From Stenopsyche tienmushanensis (lineage: Eukaryota; Arthropoda; Insecta; Trichoptera; Stenopsychidae): 64,000 nt of DNA. The notes below the pieces were generated by a model. That model had not been told where the DNA came from. It saw nothing but the letters and a program-made list of their open reading frames with translations, and made no database searches. Of the stretch, positions 38,340-51,359 are shown in pieces; position 1 is the stretch's first letter, and each line of letters starts with the position of its first letter. Both the position numbers and the translations under genes were made by a program. Location of the stretch: contig WACJ01000413.1 in the NCBI GenBank assembly GCA_008973525.1, positions 1 through 64,000 on the forward strand, written 5' to 3'.

Positions 38340-38670
38340 AAGGCTTCGAATCGGAACTGAATTGATATAACCGTTATTTTTATCAGTACGAAGAACAGAA
38401 CTGAACCGATTCGAAAATATCGTTTTTTTTTCAATTCGGTATAAGTCTCACGCGATAGAGTTTGGTTGATATTATGTTAATATAATATTTTATTCCACGC
38501 GTAAGTGAGACCGTTCAAATGCAGTTCAAATGCGTAAAAACATTTAAAAAAGTCAAAAAAGAATCGGAGCTGAATCGACGACCGGAAAAACCGTTATTTC
38601 CTGGAACGAAACTTGTAACCGAAACGATATATATTTGGATCTTAACCGAAATGAAAAACTAATATAATTT
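38340..38670 (+). repeat. CCGAAA-rich dispersed repeat
   Basis: It is built of variations on AACCG, CGAATCGGAAC, GAACGAAAC and ACCGAAA on one strand. The other copy at 34845-34975 is reversed. There is no ORF. It lies in the interval of the 36-46 kb array that is about 450 bp longer than the others, so it is probably an insertion. Confidence 0.55.
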
Positions 38671-41600
38671 GTGGCACGTCAAAGTATCAGGTCGTCAAGT
38701 ATGAAAAATTGGCAATCATTGGGGGTAAGATCGTAAGATCAAAGAGTGGATGATGGAAAGCTTCTTACTGCAACTCTTGTTATTTTCCTACTAATATTTG
38801 TGCAATGTTCGATCTAGCGTTTTTGAGCAATATGAGTCGATCGGTTATTCATTTATATTGTTATTCAGCATGTTTTTGAAATACCTAGTTAATTTTAGTA
38901 TACTTCAATCATGATCGATGTCTTGGTGGTTTGTCCCTGTATTGAATACATTTTTTTAAATAAATCATTTTAGTGACATGAACGCAACATAATGCAAGAT
39001 TTCAAACCTTATTGTTTTAGCTTTCCATTCAAGTTAATTTGGATTCTCAATTTCGATTTTTTTACGTTTATATCGAAATTTAAAATGCATTGCAATTTTC
39101 TAATACTTAAGCGTTCAAGCAATTTGCTTAATATTGGCTCGACTAATGTATCGAATAAATATACGCGTATTGTGACACGGAGCCCCTGTAAAAACTACAT
39201 AATACCTAGTAATTTAGTGACATAATACAAATTGACGTACATGGATAACAGACATGCAATAATGTAGAATATCTTTAAGGAGAATATTGAAGCGAATCGT
39301 TAAGGATATTATGCAAATGGTTGGAAAAGAGCATTACATTCGATTGGTTGCAGACAAAGAACTGTCATTCTAAAAAGGCCATTTTTTAAAAATTAATGTA
39401 GATAATATCAATCATTCTATATTCTGAAATTAGTGCCATTTAAAATATGCATACATCATGCATGACAAAATAAAACAGAAATTTTATAATTTGAACAGAA
39501 GCTTTAAAGCGAACTAGTTGATTTCTTAGCATTGATTAAGCAAAATTAGAATTATGTTTGGAGAATATTTTATAGCAATGGACTTTTTGGCAGAGAATAT
39601 CTTCATAATAGGTACACGATAGAATCTAAGGGGTAGATATGGCAATATTAAAAAAATTGTAGTAGAGTGAGTGCAATGATAGTGGTATTGTATTGTAAGA
39701 AAGTTGTATGATACGAAATGGATGCTGGACGCTGTAAATGATCAAAAAATGTAAATGAGTAATGAAATTATTTCATATTTTTAGATCATTAAGCAGATGT
39801 ATCATACAATAAGATGGGATTAAATGTGTCCTTATAAATTATTGGAATAATTCAAAGGCAATATGTCTTAAGTTGGTAACACTTGTCTTGGCGATATTGA
39901 TGATGTCGTGAAGCATTTTAGTAATATATTTTGCTCTTAAAGATGTGAATTGTAATAGAATATTGAAACTACGAGATATTATTTTAATCACATGCTTATA
40001 AAATTTATAAAACCTCAAAAAACGTAAGGAGCTGGAAAATAAAATGTAATTTGAAGGACCAACAACACGAATTCCGGCAAAAAATTAGTTTAGTAAAATA
40101 AAAAAGATCTCTAAAATTTGTCGAGAAATTCTTAAGAAATATTGCTTAAGAAGAAATACTAATGACTTTGCTATGATGAGATCTAATAATGAATTAAATG
40201 AAAATCGTTGATATTGAATTAAAAATACAACACAATCATTGTAATAATGATGAGCTACTTTTACGATCAAATAAAAATAAATATTTCCATGAAAATATTC
40301 CAATTTTTGAAAACGCATTTGCTGCAATAAAAAGGAGTTATATTCCAAGAATAAAATGGTAATTTGTTGATTGGATGGCTGCTATATTGTAATGACAATA
40401 AAATGATTACATTATATTCGTTGAATGGTATAAAATTGTTATTCGTTCAATTTTTCCAACATTATGTAGTTAGAAACACATTTGAATTCTTGTGACGATA
40501 TAAAAATAATATGCTTTCAGGTAATTTACGTCAAGCATTGAGTTAAGTAATTGAGGCTTAATATGTTTCGCAATAACCAGGAAACCTTCAAATCGATTTG
40601 TCCACCCATTGTCTTCAGTAATAGATCGCAATAATAGACGATCATTACGACTCAAAGTCTTTGAATAAATCATAAATATCCTAATCATTTATTCAGAAGT
40701 TTGCACGTGGACAACAGTCGTTCAGTTATGAAAATTATCGTCAGGATAAAGGGTGAGGCAGATCATTAAGCATATGGGGTAAGTCATTTGCAACGGCTAT
40801 TATGGTCGGTTCATTGCAGACAAAGAACAAATTTTTATGCCATGCTATGTAGGATTATTAACTTTCAATATTGAATAAATTCTTCTATATATTTTATGAA
40901 ATATGCCCAAAATTTAATACGCATTTAATATTTGACGCAAATGGGAAAACTAGAAGGGTTATATGTATGGGTAATATATAATAACAAAGAGCTCTTCAGC
41001 AGGACATGCCCACATTATTTATTAAGCGTGGAAGCTGAAACATATAGAGATGGCTGAATTCATATTTTGTAGAAGAGTGAGTGAAATGCAAGTGGAATTG
41101 CGTCGTTGGAAAGCTGTATGAAATCCAAAATGGTTGCTGAATGCTATCAATTAATCAATACGGGAAGCTTGGAAAAATGTGTTGTATTTCATTTATTAAC
41201 AACACGCGACATGACAAAGAAAATATTCAAAGCATGTTAAGAAAGACTTATAATTTAAAAATGTAAAAGATGCTGCAAATATGCTTTCATTCAGATGACT
41301 TATTAAAACAATAATTAATGTAAATCAATAGTCATACTAGTTTTAGAAATTTTGCAAATTAAACCACCATATGGAAACTCTTTTCCCTATAAAAATGCCG
41401 AGATAAGAAGAATAAGAATATTTTTTAAATTTGAAAAGTCAAAAAGCATCAACTCGGTGACACTTGTTTTGGTCAACTAATTGTTAGTTGAAGTATAGTA
41501 ATATTTCCGATTATTGAACATGTTGATATGATAATTAATTATTTTTATACATAATATACTACAATGTTAATAAATAGTTTTTAATCTATTACTAAATATT

Positions 41601-42074
41601 ATAAATGCAGAGGTATAATAAGTATTATAAATGTACAAAACTAGCAATTTAAAAATTAAAAACCATATTAAAATGATTAATAACATGTCTTAAGTTTTTC
41701 AAAACAAGAAGATCCTAATATAATTATGATCTTTTATGCGTGAAATAATTATCTTTGAAATTTAGCTTGATTAAAATACTGTCGAAAGCAAAAAAAATAT
41801 ATTTTTTTACGAGACGATCCACACAAGCTTAATCAATTAGCTGATTTTATGATGAAATAGATAAGAATATTTCCATGAAAATAATTTGATATGTGAAAAT
41901 ATGTTTGATGTCATGCAGAGATAATAACATAAATGTGTGGGGGAGACCCAGACAGCATCATAGTAATTTGTCGGCTGAAACGTTGCGATAATTTGGCAAT
42001 AGAAAGATATGCAATTAGAATTCATATAATATATGTATTGAAATAATAAGCTCTGTGAATTTATGATTGAAATT

Positions 42075-42264
42075 AATATAATTTGATATAGAGACAGTCT
42101 CTTTATACGGGTAATTACGTATTTTGAAAAATATTTGTATCCATGTAAGGCTAAAAAATGAAATGCTTAATTTGAATATAATTTGATATAGAGACAGTCT
42201 CTTTATACGAGTAATTACGTATTTTGAAAAATATTTGTATCCATGTAAGGCTAAAAAATGAAAT
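42075..42264 (+). repeat. 100-bp tandem duplication, near-identical
   Basis: The 90-bp block from 42075 (AATATAATTTGATATAGAGA, CAGTCTCTTTATACG) recurs at 42175 with a single G/A difference that I can see, separated by 10 unrelated bases. It is far less diverged than the array around it, so it is a recent local event. The reverse 89-codon ORF over it repeats the same peptide and is incidental. Confidence 0.9.
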
Positions 42265-45200
42265 ACGGCAATATTCGACAACAAAGGATTCGATGGATTA
42301 TATATGTAATCATAGCAATGTACTCTTCAAAAGATTGGCCGCCATCATGATGCCATGATTGGTCCATCATGGTAGTTGTAACACAGAGATGGCATTATCA
42401 ATATTTTGCAGAAGAGCGAGTGAAATGCAAGCGGTATCTCATTGTTGGAAAGCTGTATTAAATCCAAAATGGTCGCTGAACGCTAACAACTAATCAATAC
42501 ATGGAAACTCTGGAAAATGGTTGCCCATTTAATAATTAAGGAATAAAAAAATTGAGGTTGATTGATGAAATCTTCACGGAAATACATGACGAAATCTGAA
42601 GAAATCAGATATGGCACTCTTAAATAGAAATGAAATTGACCGCGTAAATGCTTCAAATCCAGAATATTTAAGCTGCCTCCGATCGGTATTTATTAAGATG
42701 GCTTTATTATTTAATTATGTAAGAATTGATATTTTGAACATATACATGGTTATTATGTTTTGAAGTGGTAACACTTATCTTGGCAAGCTTTAGGCTATGT
42801 TGAAAGCTCTTTACGCCGACATTTGATTATTTTATTAAGCACAACATAATTACATATAATATAATGACATATAAACACATATAATTACATTATCTTTAAT
42901 AAGCGAAAATCTCACCAACCCTTTGATATTGGATGAGAGAAATTATATACAAAATAGTCAAACTGATTATCGATAAATGTGTCTAATTAATTCAGCCTTA
43001 CATTACATTTAAATCATGCTATATGGATATTTTATTATAGTCTTCAAAATAAATCAGCAACGTTCTACCCCCAGAAGCAATTGGTCCAAATGAGCCAATT
43101 GAAGTTTGGGCATATTTTTTCTCAAACATAACGACCCGATATTTTGTTTTCATGCCGAGATAATATAATTAGGCGCCTCATAGTCGCCAAAGAAAATTAT
43201 CATAATTATACTGAAAAGATAAGCAGATTTGATTGAATACATCCTACTCTATTGAGATATATTTTCACAAACAAAATAATTATCTGCGTGATTATACCAT
43301 TGAAATCGGATACTTTGCATGCCGTACTTTCAGTATAATATCAATGTGACCTATTTTTTCAAAGAAATCAAGGATGTCTGGGAATTTTTTGATGTAAAGA
43401 AAGGAGAAATAATTTTCTCAGTGGTTTTATGATTAGGTTGTTATTCATCCATGAGCATAACAAGTAATTTTGATTTTCTTAAGATATCCTAAAAAAATAC
43501 ATAAATTACAGCTCAGAATCTTATGGTATGATTAAATGGCCACAAAATAATTTCAATTTGAATCTTTGAGGATCCATTTCATTAATATTATTTTAAAATG
43601 TATTTAATCGCAATAAATCTGGCACAAAATTAAATTAAATTTAAAATCGAAGAGCTGCGTCATTCAATAGTATTTAATAATTTAAAAAACCTCGAAATCT
43701 GCATAATTCGCATTATGGATGCTATATGATACAGAGCTAGCACTATTAATATTTTTGAAGAGATTAAGTGAAATGCAAGTGGTATTGCGACATTTAAAAG
43801 CTCGATGAAATTGAAAACGATTGCTCTATCAATACTGAAAGCTCTGAAAAATGGTTCTCCGATAATTAAATTGTTAAATATTTAATAAATGCTTTCTTAA
43901 AAAATTTGTTCATGAAATAAGGACGTGACCAATTAAATATGTCTCCAAATAATTGCTTGCAGACATACATGTCAAACAAATCACTGTTTGAACATTGAAA
44001 ATAGTACAACCTTAATATTTTATAAGAGTAAATATCATCGAATGTTGGTATTATTTACTATTTTTATACTTTAATATCTTCATAAAATTTTGAGAGATTG
44101 TTATCACAAATTTGAAGACGATAGTGATCAATTTTAATTATTTTATTGAAGTATAAGCAATTATAAAACTTAGCATCTATTCTCTGCTATTCAGCATCTT
44201 AATATATAAACGATTAAATATACGTACTCTTTCAAACTTTCATAATTTTTAACTTTACAAAAAGCTTGTTGCAATAATCATTTACCGTCATTAAATTATT
44301 CATAGAATAGAATCCTAATTTATTTGGCTTAATATGATGTTATTGATCTTGAAAGATCTATTTAAAATGATTATATTTTTTTAACTTAGAACTAGGAAAA
44401 TTTTACGTAATTATCTTTATTTTCAGGCTTTATAATTATGACTTCATTATTAAAAATGCTTCAGACTTTATATTAAGATTAATTTATGAATATCAAATGT
44501 ACTTTATTACAATTTACAAAATATGCTTATTATATTACACATAACTCAGCTTATACTTAAAAAGAAATACAAGCTATAATACATAAGAGGGTCGTTAAAC
44601 GGGCTTAGACTTTATCTGGATATGTTATACATGGGTTGATGTGGAATAACAATGAATTCTTTGATGTGTATTTTCGTCAGGATAAAAAGGAAGAGACCTT
44701 ATGGGGTGATGGTTTTCTAAAGACATGCTGAGATTTAACCGATTTCAGACGAGATAATATCTGCAAAAATATGTATCGACAAAGGAAGCGTATGTCTAAG
44801 ATGAATACAAAATAAGGCTTTATATAAATGTGATTTTACATTCGATATTCACGCAAGCTCATTCAATAGTATGCAATATGACGTGCAAAAAATTGAATGC
44901 GGTCGATTTAATTGTTTAAGGTGCGTTATTAAGGGCCAACTTTAATTGATCGAGTATAGTTGATGAAAGTTGAATACGACTTGAATTAGTTTGTGTCCTT
45001 ATATTTCAATAGAAACTAATTCAATTAAATTCAACGAATAGGCCGAATACTTTTCCGGAAAAGAAGCTGTACTTTGGCTTTATCATAAGCACGATTATCT
45101 TTAGAACCATCAATTGGATGACTTTATTTAGTCAATCAAACTTGACTCTAGTCATCGTATAAGAGTAACGTCATCGGAATATATATTAATACTATAACAA

Positions 45201-45699
45201 AGAATTTTAGCATGAAATGTTATCAACATGGATACTGAGTTACACAAAGATAATATATGTATTTTGCAGGATAGTAAGTGAAATGCAAACGGTTTTGCAT
45301 CATTGGTAGGGTTTTGGAAATTTTAAATAGTTGCTCGACGCTAAAAACCAATCAATACTAGAATCTATGTTGATTAGCGTTTTCCTATTTAATATGCATA
45401 ATAAAAGCTTTTTTTATTCAAACAGAAGCAGGCAAAATTGATATCTTAATAATATTTCCTAAAAGAAAGATGATCAATGTTTCGTTTAAAGGATGTTAAG
45501 AATATAATTATTATGTATAACGGCTGTATTGCTGACAAAGTGTATTCTATCATCTAATCGTTTTTATAATACACAATCACCTTATTCATTATTTAAATAG
45601 CATTATAATAGTTTCGTTTTAAGATATTTCCTAGACAAATTCCATTGTAACTTTGTGAGGACGTGAAATTAAAGATATGATTGTTCTTAAACAAGATCT

Positions 45700-46425
45700 A
45701 TTTCTATCTACAGCTTAAGATATTTTTTAGTTTGGAGTTTATAATTTATATGAATTTATAGGCATTTCATGAATCATTTACCTTCGGTACGAACCTAAGC
45801 CTAAATATATTTTTATTTATAACGTCTTGTGAATTTGATATATCTTATATTAGCTGTTCATAACCTTTTTAGTCTCGTTAGCCCTAAAGCCTATCAGGGA
45901 AACTGATTTTAGTCCCTTTTAAAATTTTGTTCACATATAAATAGCTTTTATTTATCATGAAATTACACAAAACTATACGAAATTACAATTTTAACATACT
46001 TCCTTGGTTAATTAATGATGATTAATGTGAAGTTTAAAATTGTTTTGCATTTGTAAGTTCATTTATATTAGGTTTAGTTTCACTCAACGCAGATTCTTAG
46101 AGTTGTCTATAGTACGATATTCAACACCTACTTTTTGCCAAAATGTACAGAGGTCATAATTTTAAAATTCCATTTCTCTGAGAGTGCTATTTTCGAGTAG
46201 TCAGAGAAATTTTACTTTGGCTGTTACATCTTCGTCTTTAAAAATCACATCATCAGTAGAAAATGGTCCTAATATCCAAGGATTGGACTAGCGATTGTCC
46301 ATATCGCCAACTTGAACTCTGCATTGGTAAAGTTCCAATTTATGCAGAAACCTTGCAAATTTTTCCTGTACTGTTAAGGTAATATAATAATGGAAGAATA
46401 TAATTAATTGATGACAATCGTTTTT
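45700..46425. other. no gene recognised
   Basis: The 46140-46380 patch is less AT-rich and may be a remnant, but no frame matches a family I know. It could be the decayed 5' half of the mariner to its right. Confidence 0.3.
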
Positions 46426-46429
46426 GTTG

Positions 46430-47040
46430 GTAAAAAATTACAGAAAGAAATATCCTGATGCAAAAAAAATCAACGCTTGTATCCTGAATATATGTAGAAA
46501 ATCAATTGCGATTTGGGATGAACCGAAAGCGGGACCACTCCCGAATTTTATTAACGATGCACTAAAATCCCCAAGTCAGATCCACGGCAAAAATTAAAAG
46601 AGAAACGTCCTTATTGATTCAACGGAAAGATGATAGATAGTGCTTCATGATAATGCGTGCTCTTATAAAGAAAAATTGATATTCAATAAAATACGGGAAT
46701 TAAAATGGGAAGTATTACCATATTATTCTTATTCAGCGGACCTTGCTCCGATAGATTTTCACAGTTTCAGATTCATGGAGCACAGTCTGAGAGAAAAACC
46801 ATTTACAAATTTAGCTGAAGTGGAAATGCATTTGAAATCGGTTTTTGCTTCTAAATCGAAAAGTTTTTATAAAAGGGGGCTGATGATGATAAGATTTTTG
46901 ATAACAAAAAGATGGTAAGATTTTTTGAATAATAAAACGAGAAGAATAATTATTTTTTATAATGTTGGATGTAAAAATTTGACTTTAAAAAAAATTGTAA
47001 AAAAATCTTTTTTACTGAATACGCGAATACTTTTGGAAGC
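46430..47040 (+). mobile_element. decayed mariner, second subfamily
   Basis: The element is recognised from its transposase remnant. Its right limit is placed where GAATACTTTTGGAAGCTTG resembles a mariner terminal sequence near 47040. The left limit is uncertain, and no inverted partner of the right end was found. Confidence 0.5.
46513..46918 (+). pseudogene. mariner transposase remnant with D34D
   Basis: WDEPKAGPLPN (from about 46514) precedes broken sequence. Then comes an open frame from 46640: MLHDNACSYKEKL, ELKWEVLPYYSYSADLAPID, and FMEHSLREKPFTNLAEVEMH. Exactly 34 residues separate the Asp of HDN from the Asp of APID, the D34D spacing of mariner transposases. MEHSLREKPF and FASKSKSFYKRG are the usual C-terminal blocks. 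The first catalytic Asp region and the whole DNA-binding part are lost. It differs in sequence from the 15 kb and 62 kb copies, so it is another subfamily. Confidence 0.85.
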
Positions 47041-47199
47041 TTGTGACACATTCATCATCATAATTAATGTCATTATTAGATCTAAAGGTATTTAAACTGC
47101 ATAGCGTGATAAATATTTGATATGACACATTTGTATATTAGTTTTGATCGTTTCAAACAATGATCTATGACACAGTTATTACATAATTAATCATGTCTG

Positions 47200-47640
47200 T
47201 CTGCTCACATAAACATGCAAGTTTTTTCTCTGTGAACGAATACAGAGAAAGCGGGAAAACACGTATTTTGTAGTTTAACCCTTACGGGAGTAATTACGAG
47301 GCCCTTCGTAACCCCCTCCACTATTCAGAAAGAGCACTCTTGCACATTGAAGCTCGGAGACAGACAGAGACAGAAAGAACTTAGCGCAGTTCGGGAGACT
47401 GAGATGGAGAGCTTCCTCGCATGCATCGCATGATTGTATAGATCGTTAAGCCCAAATTTGGTGACCAGGTGACCTTTATGTTAAACACAGCGGACCAGAA
47501 TGTGTTGATATAAATATGATAGTCTTGTGTTATATAATTTAATAATTTGTTTTTTGGTATTTTTATTTTATTGGAAGCCAATTTTAATTAGCACCTTACA
47601 ATCTGTGCCCGCGTTAACGCGTGATCACAATGACGTGATA
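47200..47640. repeat. possible LTR-retrotransposon fragment
   Basis: Less AT-rich than its surroundings. A part is shared, reversed, with 10085-10190. CCAAATTTGGTGACC near 47455 resembles the TTTGGTGACC that follows the 5' LTR in many BEL/Pao elements. CGCGTTAACGCG (47612-47623) is a 12-bp palindrome. No gag or pol is seen, so a solo LTR or a fragment is possible. Assignment is weak. Confidence 0.3.
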
Positions 47641-47689
47641 TTAGCTTGAAAAAAAAAACGAATTTTATATACATAGATACACGCACCAC

Positions 47690-47900
47690 ATAATGAAAAA
47701 TGTTGTTATGTTTAATACATCTATGTAGTAAATTATTTTGTTGCACCAATGCAATGAAGTTTCGCACTATTGGCTAGTTTAAGAATTACATCAATATTAC
47801 GAAAAAAATCGATATTTATGAATTTATTGCGAAAATTATTGAACCGAACGAAGTTTAGTGTGGTTCGCCGGACTGTAGTGTTTTAATACATACTATTTTT
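47690..47900 (+). repeat. dispersed repeat R2, copy 2
   Basis: Matches 595-720 in the same orientation through GGCTAGTTTAAGAATTACAT, ATTACGAAAAAAAT and CGAAGTTTAG, ending in CCGGACTGTA. It follows the LTR-like fragment closely. The family is unknown. Confidence 0.5.
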
Positions 47901-48239
47901 GTTTGAGTTTTAATTTTGTATGTTATATACATTGTATTTTGATGGTAAATTGTTACTTTATAGAGGATTATTTAAGGGGTAAATATTTGAAGAAAGAAGA
48001 CTTACGTAAAAGAGTCCACGTCGTTTAGGTCAGCTTTCATCCTTTATTTTGCTTTATAAAGAATGTAATGCAGAACCTTCGCTGAGGGTGGACGAATTCG
48101 AACTAAGTAAAAAACAACAAGCACTCGGTTTAAATATGAATATTTAAGAGAGAAAGAAGAAATTTTGCATAATATACACAGATGGCTAAATTTATAATAC
48201 TTGTTTACTCAAAAAAATAATTTCAAAATATTTTGAGAC

Positions 48240-48430
48240 ATGACAGAAAATCTAACTATATCATATCTTGTGCTTATATTAATCCTTTCAAATCGTAAAT
48301 CGATATTATATCACAAAATGGATTTCGATTTCCACTCGTATGTTGACATTAAGACGCTAAAATTTTAAATTCGTGTATATACCACATATCATTTTCTATT
48401 AATTATTATTTGATTTTAAATTTCGAGTGC
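48240..48430. repeat. repeat shared with 51360-51620
   Basis: Both places read TTAATCCTTTC or AAATCCTTTC, then CCACTCGTATGTYGAC, then AAAATTTTAAA, then a TATATACCA block and an AT-rich end. In the 51 kb copy, the retrotransposon is inserted in this AT-rich end, so this place may show an uninterrupted relative of the insertion site. Confidence 0.55.
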
Positions 48431-48695
48431 TAAGCCTGCAAAACTCGCAAAATTAATTACAAGCTGACACCATTCATAGCTTGGAATAAAATACGAGTGA
48501 AAAGGGCTAAGAACTCGAAGTTATTTTCGTCAGGTTATAAGCATATGAAATAAATGCAACAGAGAACTTTTTTGAAATGGACAATGCCAAACTTGATTCC
48601 CCCAGGATCACCCTTTTGTTCTTAAACACCCTATTTTTAAGGGATTTATTCAATAAATTAAAGGGTTTGCAAAATGCGTTTATGCACCCAAGTAG

Positions 48696-48762
48696 ATATT
48701 ACGCATATTTCTATACACACATGCTCGGTTGATGTGTGTATAGAAATATGATTCAGTAATAT
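48696..48762. other. long hairpin with a perfect 19-bp stem
   Basis: CATATTTCTATACACACAT (48704-48722) is perfectly complementary to 48732-48750 around a 9-base loop GCTCGGTTG. Outside it, ATATTAC (48696-48702) pairs with GTAATAT (48756-48762) across a small internal loop. The size resembles a miRNA precursor, but it could equally be a palindromic insertion. Neither a host gene nor a transposon end is attached. Confidence 0.8.
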
Positions 48763-48769
48763 ATTTTAG

Positions 48770-51045
48770 TGCAAATTCAATCAATATTACAAGTTCAGTT
48801 TGATAATAGATACATCAGATACTGTATGCTGTATGACATTCAAACTATAAGCAACAAGTACGATGAAGAGATCGTCTGGGAATGAAAATTTAAATAATGA
48901 CTTTAAGTCAGGATGACAATTGCATCAAATCATCGGCAAATCTTTGAGAATTCACTATGCATTTAAAACGGATCGATGATCGGAGCAATTCTAGAAATGC
49001 TACGTTTACAAACCAAAAAATGGCTCGTGAATAAGTGTGTTTCTTCATTGATAATACAAATAAATCTTCAATGGATCGGGTTGTTAAATTAATATGGGGC
49101 GCATTAAATTTTCGACTATTTAAAGCGTTTTTCGCACAAAGCATATAAAATGAGGCTTCTTCGGTAAAATGCATGTAATTCATAAACTAGCTAATATATT
49201 AAAATAGTGTATTATATTGATAAATTTAGACATAACAATGGTTTTCAATCTGTGGCATGTTTATCAGCGTGCTAAATTGATATTTTAAGATATCAATTAT
49301 ATTAATATTAACGGTTGTTCAGTTTTAACACTTATTTTGATCGTAAAATAAAGATTTGGCTAAAAATCTGAGCTTAAATTAAACAGGAGAGCTTGTCATG
49401 TTTCGTTCATAAATATTATTTTTTGAGGCATTTTTAATATGTATTTTTGCCGAATATAAGTTTCATTCAAATATAGGATCTTTTTGGTTCTGTAATTTTG
49501 TAGTATGAAATTAAATTTGTACATAGTGCATAGTGTAAGGTCCTCGTTCTTAGATGTTACTTATAATTGATGAAGTATACAATTTTATATAAAATACATT
49601 TAGATTACAACCCCACTGCTGTAAATAATTATATAAATCATTTTTTATATTAACCTTAGATTGCATATCTTATTTAGAACCACATATATACGAATTGTGA
49701 TTTGCTATGATATGCATAATAATAATTTAGTTCTTCAACAAAAATAAGTAATGCTGGCTTGGCTAATATTTTATTGTTGGATTGATAGACCGAATAGACA
49801 CAAAGCGCTTATCTCACGTGTTAAAATAAGCCAGAAAATATTTGTCAGCGTACACGTCGAAACGACATAAATTTATAGTTTGGGGTTAATATTGTGGATG
49901 AGAGAAAAAATCATTTTGATTCGTTTTACTCTCTCTAAAAATCCATAACTAGACTAGTGGTGAATTTGCTAGAGGGAGAACAGATGGAGGATAAATAGTT
50001 CAATATATGAGATGAAGCGAGATACATAACTTTGAAGGGTTGGTTTGTAGCTGAAATTCAGTAAATTCAAAATGGCTCTCCTGCTTGCATCGGGATAGGT
50101 CTAGAAAATGTATCTGTATTTGTACTGTGAATTGAGTTTCACATATACCATAATAAAATATATAATCGGCGGGGGTAATACGTGAGGAGTTGTTTGTCAC
50201 GGTAGTTGTACGTTTTCAAGGAAAATTTACAATTTATTTTATTTGGCTTGAAACAAAGAGCAAATTTTGAAAGGGTGAGTTCGAAATTTTGATTGCTTGA
50301 AATCTTAATAATGCGTCTGCGTCATTAAGACGTAAGCAGAAAAAATGGTTATACGAAAAATGCTTATACAATTCAAAGAAAATCTCGCTAGAAAGTAATT
50401 GTATCGGTCTTTGTTGAAATAAATTGAAGTCGAATTTTCAACATCAAAGCGATCGTTGATTAATATTTTAGCACGTGTTCGAAAATGTGATAAAAATTCA
50501 CCCTAAAAGGGTTGTTTACCACCAAATATTTTTTAATTTGTTTCTTTTCACAGTGAGTTTGTAAAGCCAAGTCGTTAAATCATACTCGGTAAATTGTAAA
50601 GATGAAAGGCAACCCTTTTGGCACTGTGAAGCTGGATAAGTGGCTGAATAACATCAGAAAAATAAATTATATAACCGCCATATATGTGCGTGGAAAATCA
50701 TTAATATTTTGAAATACAATAATGTCATGATAATATCTTACAATTAATTTAAATGGAAATATTTGTATGGTTATTGAATATTTTTATTGTTATATAATAT
50801 CCACGTACGATAAAATGCCAGTCAATTTACTTATTTAAGTTGATTTTTTAATATTAATTAATATAAGTATGAAAATTTAATGGATTTTTAGGACTGATTA
50901 AATTTATAAGGATAGCTTGAAAGTTGAAGGGGTCATTATAATATTTTTATGCTTTATTATGTGAATATTTGTCTAATTAAGCATTAATAACTAATAAAGC
51001 TTTGTGTTTTAACAATAAGCCTAATATCCCAGTTTAAAGTATCTT
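48770..51045. other. no gene recognised
   Basis: AT-rich DNA with short ORFs (48908-49183, 50000-50200) without motifs. AAATTCAAAATGGCT near 50068 resembles a module B fragment, so part of this is probably repeat. Confidence 0.35.
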
Positions 51046-51049
51046 TTCA

Positions 51050-51300
51050 ATTTATTCTGCGCAAAATATCCCATCTCTTTCCAATGAATTTTCCATATGT
51101 AAAGCTATATAAATTGTATGATATTATAACACAAATACCATGAAATAAAGCCTTCACTGGAAGAGCAGGAGTCACGTAGGCACCGAGACTATGAAGTGGG
51201 CGCCCTCATTTTCAACAAATTTTGTATATCTAAATTAATAATCTCATTTAATAAATACCATCATTATATTGGAATGACTATTGAGCATTGACCGAAAGAC
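51050..51300 (+). repeat. dispersed repeat, module A, copy 2
   Basis: It contains GGAGTCACGTAGGCACCGAG near 51168 with the same flanking order as at 1500-1760 (GCGCAAAATA, ATGAAATAAAGCCTTC, CCCTCATTTT, GGAATGACTATTGAGCATTG). It is followed at 51362 by a reversed GGTAACACTTGTCTTGGC-type block of the 36-46 kb units. Modules A and B may therefore be parts of one larger family. Confidence 0.7.
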
Positions 51301-51359
51301 TTTAGAGCTGCTTCAATTTTAGCGTACTTAAAAAAATTATAAAACTATAAAACATAGAA

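Larger units (their letters stand above)
36300..45700 (+). repeat. strongly diverged array of 1.3-1.9 kb units
   Basis: Module B occurs seven times in one orientation, near 36470, 37790, 39640, 41050, 42370, 43735 and 45240. The spacings are about 1,320, 1,850, 1,410, 1,320, 1,365 and 1,505 bp. Each copy is a version of GAGATGGCAATATTAATATT, GAGTGAGTGAAATGCAAG, GGAAAGCTGTATGAAAT, CAAAATGGTTGCTGGACGC, TAATCAATAC. Other landmarks recur between them: GCAGACAAAGAAC (39355, 40829), GGTAACACTTGTCTTGGC (39868, 41456, 42763), and ATCGTCAGGATAAA (40737, 44673). No long ORF exists. This suggests an ancient large tandem repeat or repeated insertion of one family. The CCGAAA-rich insert at 38340-38670 may explain the longest spacing. 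Confidence 0.72.

Noticed and set aside
44930..45170. Possible MITE with inverted ends (GGGCCAACTTTAATTGATC, and GACTAGAGTCAAGTTTGATT on the reverse)
   Set aside because: The similarity between the ends is weak and no target duplication was found.
47612..47623. CGCGTTAACGCG palindrome as a replication or operator site
   Set aside because: A 12-bp palindrome alone is not enough, and nothing around it supports such a role.
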